Shown: piece after piece, positions 1-5,611 of the stretch
How the letters are laid out: the number at the start of each line of letters is the position of its first letter
Position numbering within the stretch: the first letter of the stretch is position 1
NCBI GenBank assembly: GCA_013002475.1
Contig: JABDJM010000214.1
Coordinates: 1 to 8,028 of the forward strand
DNA: 8,028 nt
Reading direction: 5' to 3'
Source: Saprospiraceae bacterium
Lineage (GTDB): Bacteria > Bacteroidota > Bacteroidia > Chitinophagales > Saprospiraceae
Notes under the pieces: generated by a model
The model's database searches: none
What the model was told of the DNA's origin: nothing
The model's input: the letters and a program-made list of their open reading frames with translations, nothing else
Position numbers and translations under genes: made by a program

Positions 1-677
1 ACCATGCTTGGAACCAACCGCGCGGCGGTTTTACTAATTCGGGTTAAGCCACCAAAAATTACGATGGAGGTAATCACCACCAAAACCAAACCCACGATCA
101 GGTCACTAGTAAAGCCAACTTCCACTCCGTTCGGCGCAAGAAGGATATCCCGAACCGCTTGGGTCAACTGATTGACATTAAATACCGGAAGTGCTCCGAT
201 CAAGCCCGCTATGCTAAAAAAGATCGCTAGGGGTTTCCATTTTTTTCCGAGACCTTCCACGATAAAATACATGGGACCTCCTTGGATCTCACCAGCAGAA
301 TCTTTCCCGCGATATAAAATGGATAGGGTGCAGGTGAAAAACTTTGTGGCCATCCCGACCAGCCCGCTAATCCACATCCAAAAAATGGCACCAGGACCTC
401 CAATGGCAATGGCAACCGCAACACCCGCTACATTTCCCATTCCAATGGTGGAGGAAAGTGCCGTTGTGAGGGCCTCAAAGTGATTGATCTGCCCCGGATC
501 ATTGGGGTCATCATATTTCCCACGAAGAACCTGTATAGCATGCCCAAAGTGCCGGTAGGGTATAAATCTTGAACGGATCAGAAGATAAAGTCCTCCTCCT
601 ACCAGTAATAGAACTAAAGGGATGCCCCAAACGGCTGAAGCAAAAGCGGCCAGAGCACTGTCGATGGCTTGCATCAT
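1..677 (-). CDS. Sodium:alanine/glycine symporter (AGCS family), N-terminal part, cut by left edge
   Basis: Translating the minus strand from the ATG at 677 gives 225 codons open to the window edge. The family usually has about 450-550 residues, so roughly the first half is present. The protein is very hydrophobic, with likely membrane segments near residues 18-34, 78-95, 97-120, 150-165 and 190-210. The hallmark segment TIGMGNVAGVAVAIAIGGPG, followed by FWMWISGLVGMATKF (about residues 77-113), is typical of Na+:alanine symporters. The motif QGGPMYFI (about 132-139) is also characteristic. Such proteins sit in the cytoplasmic membrane and take up alanine or glycine with Na+. An in-frame TAG at 701-699 precedes the ATG, and a second ATG follows directly at 674, so the start is 677 or 674. 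No clear Shine-Dalgarno sequence is seen. It is transcribed divergently from the RiPP-like cluster. The exact substrate is not readable from this half. Confidence 0.93.
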   Translation of the reverse strand, partial: MMQAIDSALAAFASAVWGIPLVLLLVGGGLYLLIRSRFIPYRHFGHAIQVLRGKYDDPNDPGQINHFEALTTALSSTIGMGNVAGVAVAIAIGGPGAIFWMWISGLVGMATKFFTCTLSILYRGKDSAGEIQGGPMYFIVEGLGKKWKPLAIFFSIAGLIGALPVFNVNQLTQAVRDILLAPNGVEVGFTSDLIVGLVLVVITSIVIFGGLTRISKTAARLVPSM

Positions 678-800
678 AAAGATGGTTTGGTCCCGAATCT
701 AAGGATTTTTCCCTTCCTCGGCTTTTTTTAAGACCTTCAGGCAACGGCTACCTCAATTTCTCCGTTTTCAGAATTATAGTACACATTAAAGCCATCCCTT
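678..800. other. Divergent intergenic region between symporter and peptide gene
   Basis: This 123-base stretch must hold the start signals for the minus-strand symporter and for the plus-strand peptide/MNIO genes. I see no convincing TAnnTTTG (-7) plus TTG (-33) pair on either strand. A TATAGT at 775-780 lacks a partner at proper spacing. On the minus strand, part of the region is an open frame that ends in a TGA at 739-737, described separately. Confidence 0.5.
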
Positions 801-832
801 ATGAAATTATCCACAGATCTTCTAAAAGCCAT
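737..832 (-). CDS. Possible 31-codon micro-ORF, partly antisense to the peptide gene
   Basis: On the minus strand an ATG at 832 opens a frame of 31 codons ending in TGA at 739-737. Another in-frame ATG lies at 850, and the frame is open back to a stop at 877-875. The end reads GFNVYYNSENGEIEVAVA, which has a protein-like, acidic and aromatic composition and lies mostly outside the overlapping plus-strand gene, so it is not a simple codon shadow. It ends about 60 bases before the symporter start. It could be a leader ORF, a remnant of a larger gene, or chance. I do not recognise it. Confidence 0.2.
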   Translation of the reverse strand: MAFRRSVDNFIRDGFNVYYNSENGEIEVAVA

Positions 833-989
833 CGCCGTTGGAGTGACCATTGGAGCCACTGTTAGCTCATGCACTTATTTTGAGGAAATCGGATCAATCT
901 TTGACGAACCTAACTCAGAAGAGAGAGCGGAAAACAATACCGATGATCCAAATCAATGTTGGGATTGCCCCGCCTGTGGCTTGGGATAA
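801..989 (+). CDS. Lipoprotein-like Cys-tailed peptide, probable MNIO-class RiPP precursor
   Basis: A 62-residue protein. Residues 1-24 look like a lipoprotein signal: Lys at 2 and 9, an AIAVGVTIGATVSS stretch, and a VSSC lipobox with Cys24. After the Cys comes TYFEE and then an acidic, hydrophilic linker (about residues 34-52). The end is CWDCPACGLG, giving Cys53, Cys56 and Cys59 in C-x2-C-x2-C-G spacing with a Gly-Leu-Gly terminus. It lies 18 bases upstream of a DUF692/MNIO gene on the same strand, the arrangement expected for a RiPP precursor and its modifying enzyme. I recall flavobacterial peptides with a similar SSC signal and CPACG-type tail being named chryseobasin-related MNIO-class RiPP peptides, but could not check this. 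Inference: the MNIO oxidises one or more tail cysteines, and the product is exported and lipid-anchored. The acidic residues after Cys24 could act as a Bacteroidota surface-export signal. An alternative is an ordinary small metal-binding lipoprotein. Confidence 0.8.
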   Translation: MKLSTDLLKAIAVGVTIGATVSSCTYFEEIGSIFDEPNSEERAENNTDDPNQCWDCPACGLG

Positions 990-1007
990 TTCCTACCTTG
1001 GTCGCTC

Positions 1008-2126
1008 ATGATAAAAGCAGCTATTTCCTGCAATCTAGATACCCATATCCTGCAAACTGCTCTGCCGCTTTTTCGAACCGCGGAAGTCGATGCCATCGAG
1101 TGGTCTTTTGATACACTTTACAAGACTAAAAATATTCCTGACTGGTTTGTCGAATTGCTGAGGACCTTCAGCGATGGAAAAGGCTTGATAGGACATGGCG
1201 TATTCTTTTCTATTTTTTCTGGCGAATGGACCGAAGGTCAGCAACGCTGGTTACAACATCTGGAAAAAGTATCCAAGCATTTCAGCTTTCAGCATATCAC
1301 CGAACATTTTGGTTTTATGACCGGAGCAGATTTCCACAAAGGTGCTCCTATCTCTGTTCCCATGGACAACACTTCGCTGAGCATTGGCGGCGACAGGTTA
1401 AAGCGCATTGCCAATGCTTGCTCATGTCCTGTCGGTCTCGAGAATTTGGCTTTCACCTATAGTTTGGAGGAGGTGAAAAAACATGGTGAATTTTTATCGC
1501 GCCTGGTTTCAACTGTGAACGGTTTCATCATTCTTGATCTGCATAATCTCTACTGTCAGATGCACAACTTTCAGATCTCTTTTGAGGAGATCATAAAATT
1601 GTATCCGCTAGAATTGGTAAGGGAAATTCATATTTCCGGAGGATCCTGGCAGGAGAGCGATTTGGCACCAGAGAAAAAGGTAAGGCGAGATACCCATGAT
1701 CAGGCGGTTCCAATAGAGGTGTTCAACATGCTATCGAAGGCAATTCCCCTTTGCCCTAATCTAAAATTTGTTGTTCTCGAGGCTATTGGGACAGGATTGA
1801 AAACGGAAAAAGAAAAGGAGGATTTTCAAAAAGATTACCAGACAATGAAAGCTTTGCTTACTAAAAGTGAGCCTAATCCTGGGATCAAGAATTTTATCCC
1901 GGACATACCGTACGAATTAGGCGAACCTATGAGTGATGATGAGTTTGCTTTGCAGCAGATTGAGCTTTCAAATATTTTGGAAACTGCTGATAATCTTACT
2001 ACCGCTCAGGCATCCCTATCCAATTCTTCCCTTGCAAATACTTCCTGGGATATAGAGCATTGGTCTCCTCATATGCTGGAAGCGGTTATTGCGATTGCCC
2101 AAAAATGGAAAATGGGTTTTGACTAA
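1008..2126 (+). CDS. MNIO (DUF692) iron-dependent peptide-modifying oxidase with C-terminal extension
   Basis: A 372-residue cytoplasmic protein whose first ~285 residues form a TIM-barrel DUF692 domain. Motifs in order: AIEWSFD (29-35), GHGV (His63), TEHFGF (Glu99, His100), LENLA (Glu145, Asn146), LDLHNLY (Asp177, His179, Asn180), REIHISGG (His208), RRDTHD (Asp228, His230, Asp231) and LEA (Glu258). These match the His/Glu/Asp/Asn set that binds two or three irons in MNIO enzymes. Known members include MbnB (methanobactin), TglH (3-thiaglutamate) and ChrH; they use O2 to rearrange peptide cysteines or neighbouring atoms. The substrate is inferred to be the Cys-tailed peptide encoded just upstream. 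Typical family length is about 280 residues; residues ~286-372 are extra and end in SWDIEHWSPHMLEAVIAIAQ. No partner-protein gene is adjacent, so this tail may do that job. The ATG at 1008 begins the conserved N-terminus. No Shine-Dalgarno sequence is seen. The exact chemistry cannot be predicted. Confidence 0.92.
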   Translation: MIKAAISCNLDTHILQTALPLFRTAEVDAIEWSFDTLYKTKNIPDWFVELLRTFSDGKGLIGHGVFFSIFSGEWTEGQQRWLQHLEKVSKHFSFQHITEHFGFMTGADFHKGAPISVPMDNTSLSIGGDRLKRIANACSCPVGLENLAFTYSLEEVKKHGEFLSRLVSTVNGFIILDLHNLYCQMHNFQISFEEIIKLYPLELVREIHISGGSWQESDLAPEKKVRRDTHDQAVPIEVFNMLSKAIPLCPNLKFVVLEAIGTGLKTEKEKEDFQKDYQTMKALLTKSEPNPGIKNFIPDIPYELGEPMSDDEFALQQIELSNILETADNLTTAQASLSNSSLANTSWDIEHWSPHMLEAVIAIAQKWKMGFD

Positions 2127-2183
2127 GGACCAGAGCCGTTTTTGCCCTTCGATTTTTGTAATATTGGGCCAAATCCGGACACA

Positions 2184-2840
2184 GTGAAACCCACAGCCTT
2201 TTTATTTCCAATCCTTCTTGTATTTCTACTTAGTTCTTGCAAAACAAGCATAGTTCAAACGCCGATCATTTTTGATCAGGAACGGAAGGAATTGTCGTTG
2301 GAATACCTGGAAAATAGGTATGGTCTGGATCAGAATGAGGCTACGATCATTCCAAAAATGGTGGTCATACATTGGACCGCAATTCCAACCCTCGAGAAAT
2401 CATTTGCAGCCTTCTACGAAAGCAAGCTCCCAAATTTCCGCCCGGAGATCGCGAGTGCTTCGGCTTTGAATGTCTCCGTACAATATCTGATAGATAGGGA
2501 TGGGACCATTTATCAATTGTTACCAGACAATACTTTTTGTCGTCACGTAATCGGATTGAACCATTGCTCCATTGGAATTGAAAACGTTGGAAACGGGGAT
2601 ACTCACCCACTGACAGATGCCCAGTTAAAAAGCAACATCAAGTTGATCAGACAACTTGCAAAAAAGCATCCCATAGAATATGTCATCGGCCATCACGAAT
2701 ACACGCAATTTGAAGATCATCCTTTATGGCTTGAAAAAGACAAAGGATATCGGACTGTAAAATACGACCCCGGAGAAGCCTTTATGTCAAAACTTAGACC
2801 GCGTTTGAAAAACCTAAATCTTAAAGAACTACCTAAATGA
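2184..2840 (+). CDS. Lipoprotein N-acetylmuramoyl-L-alanine amidase (Amidase_2, AmiD-like)
   Basis: I chose the GTG at 2184 (218 residues) because translation then starts directly with MKPTAFLFPILLVFLLSSC, a classic lipoprotein signal with an LSSC lipobox (Cys19). A longer frame from a TTG at 2142 would add 14 polar residues in front of it. The mature part is a zinc amidase of the Amidase_2/AmpD-AmiD group. VVIHWTA supplies the first ligand (His63), SIGIENVG the conserved Glu (133), GHHEY the second His (170), and KYDPGEAF the Asp ligand (195). Such enzymes cut the bond between MurNAc and L-Ala, releasing stem peptides from peptidoglycan or muropeptides. No acidic surface-export signal follows Cys19 (KTSIVQT), so it probably faces the periplasm from the outer membrane. 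The gene starts 57 bases after the MNIO stop and overlaps the next gene by 4 bases, so it is very likely co-transcribed with the carboxypeptidase. Confidence 0.9.
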   Translation: MKPTAFLFPILLVFLLSSCKTSIVQTPIIFDQERKELSLEYLENRYGLDQNEATIIPKMVVIHWTAIPTLEKSFAAFYESKLPNFRPEIASASALNVSVQYLIDRDGTIYQLLPDNTFCRHVIGLNHCSIGIENVGNGDTHPLTDAQLKSNIKLIRQLAKKHPIEYVIGHHEYTQFEDHPLWLEKDKGYRTVKYDPGEAFMSKLRPRLKNLNLKELPK

Positions 2841-4318
2841 GAAATAGCAAAACACTTTTACTCTTTGGATTTTTTCTGGCAAGTCAGATTCTGCAGGCTC
2901 AGGATTTCACGATCGCAAGGCAACTGTTTACAGCTCACGAAAAATTTAAGGCTAAGGAGATCAATGATATGCGCTTTATGCATAAGGATATTCAGCCTCT
3001 CCTCGAAACGGCGGCCTATCATAAGGACTTTTCGAAAAAGAAACTGGGCGAATCTATAGAAGGACGGGATATTCATTTGCTTTCCTATGGCGAAGGTGCC
3101 ACCTCTGTCCTGTTATGGTCTCAGATGCATGGAGACGAGCCTACAGCCACCATGGCCTTGATGGACATTTTTAATTTCCTGACCAGCTCCGATGATTTTG
3201 ATCCATTGAGGCGGATCCTGAAAAGGAATTTGAATATCCACTTCATCCCTATGCTTAATCCGGATGGGGCCCAGCGTTTTATGCGGCATAATGCCAACTA
3301 TGTTGATCTTAATCGTGATGCTTTAAGACTTCAGAATCCGGAGTCTCGAATTTTGAAAGCTGCCCGGGATAGCCTGGATGCCAAATGGGGTTTTAATTTG
3401 CATGATCAAAATCGCTATTACGCAGCAGGTATTACCGAAAACACAGCCTCCATTTCCTTTCTTGCCCCGGCATACAATTATGATAAAGACATCAATGAAG
3501 TACGGGGCAATGCCATGAAATTGATCGTGGGAATGAACCGGCTTTTGCAGAAATACCTTCCGGGACATGTGGGACGATATAATGATGCCTTTGAACCAAG
3601 AGCTTTCGGGGATAACATTCAGAAATGGGGGACAAGTACGATCCTGGTGGAAAGTGGTGGCTTAAAGAACGACCCTGAAAAGCAACATTTACGGAAGTTG
3701 CATTTTGTCCTTCTTCTATCCTCCTTGTTGGATATTGCGGAGCAAAAATATGAGGAGTATCCGATGGAGGAGTATGAAGAAATCCCATACAATGATTCTA
3801 ATTCTTTTCATGATTTCATTTTACGGAAAGCTCAGGTTGAAAGAAATGGAAAAACCTATACGCTTGACCTTGCCTGGCGATCATTTGAAATTGACAGAGA
3901 GGGGACCGGTGAATTCTGGAGGTCGGCCACTATCATGGATGTTGGAGATCTAAGTATCCTTCACGGATATGAAGAATTCGATGGGGCGACTTATTCAATC
4001 GAACCTGCAAAAGTTTATCCCAAGGTTCTAAGCCTGAAGAAGATCAAAAAGCTCGATTGGAAAAAGGATCTCGTTGATCAGGGCTACCTGGCTGTCCGTC
4101 TCAAGAAGAGTAACCGCTTTTGGCGATTTTCAGAAAGTCCTATCAGGATCATCCATGAAAAAGCTAAGATGCAAACGGAGATACGTCGGGGAGGCAACCC
4201 TGCCTTTTTCCTGAAGCGGGGAGGAGTTAGAAAATATTTCCTAACCAACGGAAAACTGTGGGACCTGGAACAAACGGAAACCATCTCCAAGGCTTGGAAA
4301 AGGTCTTCTGGTTCCTAA
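2837..4318 (+). CDS. Exported M14-family zinc metallocarboxypeptidase
   Basis: A 493-residue protein with a secretion signal (MRNSKTLLLFGFFLASQILQAQ) probably cleaved near residue 21-23 and no lipobox Cys. The M14 catalytic set is intact: SQMHGDEP gives the HxxE zinc pair (His98, Glu101), NYVDLNRD the substrate-binding Asn159-Arg160, NLHDQNR the third zinc ligand (His189), and ILVESGG the catalytic Glu272. NPDGAQRF (141-148) is also family-typical. Residues ~310-493 form an additional C-terminal region that I do not recognise. M14 enzymes remove C-terminal residues from peptides or, in the MpaA-like branch, cut gamma-D-Glu-diaminopimelate bonds in wall peptides. The ATGA overlap with the amidase gene suggests translational coupling and sequential action: the amidase frees stem peptides, this enzyme trims them. 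The wall-peptide substrate is inferred from context. It could instead be a general periplasmic peptidase. Confidence 0.9.
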   Translation: MRNSKTLLLFGFFLASQILQAQDFTIARQLFTAHEKFKAKEINDMRFMHKDIQPLLETAAYHKDFSKKKLGESIEGRDIHLLSYGEGATSVLLWSQMHGDEPTATMALMDIFNFLTSSDDFDPLRRILKRNLNIHFIPMLNPDGAQRFMRHNANYVDLNRDALRLQNPESRILKAARDSLDAKWGFNLHDQNRYYAAGITENTASISFLAPAYNYDKDINEVRGNAMKLIVGMNRLLQKYLPGHVGRYNDAFEPRAFGDNIQKWGTSTILVESGGLKNDPEKQHLRKLHFVLLLSSLLDIAEQKYEEYPMEEYEEIPYNDSNSFHDFILRKAQVERNGKTYTLDLAWRSFEIDREGTGEFWRSATIMDVGDLSILHGYEEFDGATYSIEPAKVYPKVLSLKKIKKLDWKKDLVDQGYLAVRLKKSNRFWRFSESPIRIIHEKAKMQTEIRRGGNPAFFLKRGGVRKYFLTNGKLWDLEQTETISKAWKRSSGS

Positions 4319-4442
4319 GCATGATGCTGGGAACAGAATTGCTTCTCCGCTCACTATTGACAAAAACGACCTTCCTGAACATGTAAAGTGCTGAAATTCA
4401 GTGCCTCCAAAACTATTTGCGGGAATTTTGCGTTATTTGTGT
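4319..4442. other. Intergenic region after the carboxypeptidase gene
   Basis: These 124 bases separate the four-gene run from the next small gene. An imperfect inverted repeat lies across the stop codon (GTTCC at 4311-4315 with GGAAC at 4330-4334, and AGCAT/ATGCT inside), but no T-run follows, so it is not a convincing terminator. A 21-codon frame at 4321-4386 has no support. CTGAA-A-TTCAG at 4391-4401 is a short palindrome just upstream of the next gene. Confidence 0.4.
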
Positions 4443-4817
4443 ATGATTTCAGCTGACAAGGCGGATTACGAGGGTATTTTCCAAAAGTCCATCGACCACA
4501 TCCAATCTTTAGGGTACCAAAATATTAAAGCCGACTTCAAGGAATTTGAACGGCCTAAGTCCTATTTAAAAAAGGGTAGCGACGTAAGTGTGACCCCTGA
4601 TATTGTGGCAGAGAAAGGAGGTCAAATGCACGTTTTTGAACTGGGATTAAAATCTCAAGAGCCGAAACTCCTAAAATCGAAGTGGATGTTTTTGGAAACT
4701 TTATCCAAGTTCAAATCTTATAAGTTTAACATCATCACCACTCGCGGGCATGTTAAGTTCACAGATACCCTTATCCACGACTTGGGATTTTCTCCCAACC
4801 AGCTTATTAAATTGTAA
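4443..4817 (+). CDS. Small hypothetical protein, possible PD-(D/E)XK nuclease-like fold
   Basis: 124 residues from the ATG at 4443 (MISADKADYEGIF). A GTG at 4401 in the same frame would add 14 residues with no conserved look, so I prefer the ATG. The middle reads SVTPDIVAEKGGQMHVFELGLK: a Pro-Asp (52-53) followed about 13 residues later by a beta-strand-like VFE with Glu66 and Lys70. A helix-like KSKWMFLETL stretch and FNIITTRGH come next. That order resembles small endonuclease-like folds, but the E-x3-K spacing departs from the usual E-x-K, so catalysis is doubtful. There is no signal peptide or membrane segment; it should be cytoplasmic. I do not recognise a named family. The neighbours (cell-wall enzymes upstream, a small hypothetical gene downstream) do not point to a role. 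Confidence 0.75.
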   Translation: MISADKADYEGIFQKSIDHIQSLGYQNIKADFKEFERPKSYLKKGSDVSVTPDIVAEKGGQMHVFELGLKSQEPKLLKSKWMFLETLSKFKSYKFNIITTRGHVKFTDTLIHDLGFSPNQLIKL

Positions 4818-4904
4818 ATATTTTTTTTCAGAGCATTTTCCTGAACGAGCGTTGATCTCAGGAGTTGGTCTGATGGATACTATATAATAACTTAATTAAA
4901 GACA
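4818..4904. other. AT-rich spacer between two small genes
   Basis: The spacer opens with an 8-T run (about 4821-4829) that has no stem-loop in front of it. Near its end is TATATAATAAC (4881-4891), about 15 bases before the next ATG. This could be a promoter element, but no -35/-33 box sits at a suitable distance (TTGGTC at 4865-4870 is only 12 bases away, TTGATC at 4852-4857 is 25 away). Confidence 0.35.
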
Positions 4905-5144
4905 ATGGCTAGAAGAAAGACAAAGAGTTTTGATTTTGCGAAGGGTATTTACTACTTCAGCATTAACAAAGGCTTTAATAGCTCTATCACTATCAAAAGA
5001 GAAGACAAGCAAAAGGCCCTTCTTGCATTTTCAAATTATTTGGTAACTCAGAGAGGAAATTGCGAGTGGCTTGGAAAGTGGGATGGTAAGAAATTCATCG
5101 AAGATGATTATGAAAAACTAACTGAAAATCAGGGAGCTGCCTAA
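4905..5144 (+). CDS. Small hypothetical protein (79 residues)
   Basis: 79 residues starting MARRKTKSFDFAKG, with a basic N-terminus (four Lys/Arg in the first seven residues). The body is mixed alpha/beta: GIYYFSINKGFNSSITIK looks like two strands of a hairpin, KQKALLAFSNYLVTQ an amphipathic helix, and GNCEWLGKWDGKKFIEDD a further strand region with aromatic residues. There is no signal peptide, membrane segment or metal motif (a single Cys). It is probably cytoplasmic and seems to be a lineage-restricted flavobacterial protein; I do not recognise the family. The strong hairpin terminator 20 bases after the stop and codon use like that of its neighbours support it as a genuine gene. The basic start is compatible with nucleic-acid binding, but this is only a guess. 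Confidence 0.72.
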   Translation: MARRKTKSFDFAKGIYYFSINKGFNSSITIKREDKQKALLAFSNYLVTQRGNCEWLGKWDGKKFIEDDYEKLTENQGAA

Positions 5145-5164
5145 GTACAGCTTTTAAGAAATAT

Positions 5165-5197
5165 AAAAGCCTCATGCACATTGTGCATGAGGCTTTT
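5165..5197. terminator. Two-way rho-independent terminator
   Basis: Perfect inverted repeat: 5165-5180 pairs with 5182-5197. The GC-rich core is GCCTCATGCAC against GTGCATGAGGC with an ATT loop, flanked by AAAA on the left and TTTTT on the right, so each strand has a U-run after the stem. It sits between the convergent genes ending at 5144 (plus) and 5216 (minus) and should end both transcripts. Confidence 0.93.
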
Positions 5198-5215
5198 TCA
5201 GTTTTTGCGATCCAA

Positions 5216-5593
5216 CTAAGATTGTGGAGGGGCTGGCATATTGTAATAGAATTTCTCTTCAATGATCTTACCATCCTGCCATTTTTGAACAGCAACCTCC
5301 TCCATCTTCATTCGGTTGCCATCCTGAGTTGTTACCTCGACCCAGGATTCTGCGCAGGTTACATTGTTAGCCTCATCGGCCATAACTGAATTGCAGCCTC
5401 CATCATGCCTTTCTTTAACCATTCCAAACCATTCCTGAACAGCCTTTCGTTGCTCTTCTCTGCCATTTCGACATTCGCCGGTTGGCATTTCATAGACCTG
5501 GACATTTTCATGGTAAAACTCATTTAAAGCTTCCATAGATTTTCCTTCCCCGATCCATTGTTGAAGTCTTTGCGCGTTTTCTAGATTACTCAT
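5216..5593 (-). CDS. NTF2-like / SnoaL-like fold protein
   Basis: 125 residues on the minus strand from the ATG at 5593. The pattern is that of a SnoaL/NTF2-like alpha+beta cone: an N-terminal helix pair (NAQRLQQWIGEGKSMEALNEFY), then HENVQVYEMP with an acidic residue at the strand end, a helix EEQRKAVQEWFGMV, and long strands ending in VAVQKWQDGKIIEEKFYY (about residues 100-117). The last motif, W-x-DGKI-x-E-x-FY, is very typical of the family. Members are either small enzymes (isomerases, cyclases, hydrolases) or non-catalytic ligand-binding proteins, so no reaction can be assigned. There is no signal peptide. The gene follows the DUF899-like gene by 18 bases on the same strand, and the two probably share a transcript that ends at the hairpin about 20 bases beyond this stop. 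Confidence 0.85.
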   Translation of the reverse strand: MSNLENAQRLQQWIGEGKSMEALNEFYHENVQVYEMPTGECRNGREEQRKAVQEWFGMVKERHDGGCNSVMADEANNVTCAESWVEVTTQDGNRMKMEEVAVQKWQDGKIIEEKFYYNMPAPPQS

Positions 5594-5611
5594 AATTAAG
5601 GTTTATTCCCG

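Noticed and set aside
2142..2183. TTG start adding 14 residues to the amidase
   Set aside because: The extension is polar and sits in front of a textbook lipoprotein signal that begins at the GTG at 2184.
3492..3788. 98-codon minus-strand frame inside the M14 gene
   Set aside because: Shadow of a well-supported gene; no motif or domain in its translation.
4311..4334. Imperfect hairpin across the stop codon of the M14 gene
   Set aside because: The stem is broken by mismatches and is not followed by a T-run, so I do not call it a terminator.
4417..4440. TATTTG / TTTG boxes before the gene at 4443
   Set aside because: The TA-TTTG lacks the two-base spacer of the -7 consensus, the distance between boxes is about 14 bases (too short), and a start there would fall inside the coding region.
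4373..4846. TTCCTGAAC occurring at about 4372-4380 and 4838-4846
   Set aside because: A 9-base match without flanking similarity is expected by chance; no mobile element or repeat family is indicated.
4865..4888. Sigma70-like TTGGTC ... TATAAT before the gene at 4905
   Set aside because: The spacer is only 12 bases; 16-18 are needed. Reported only as an AT-rich spacer.
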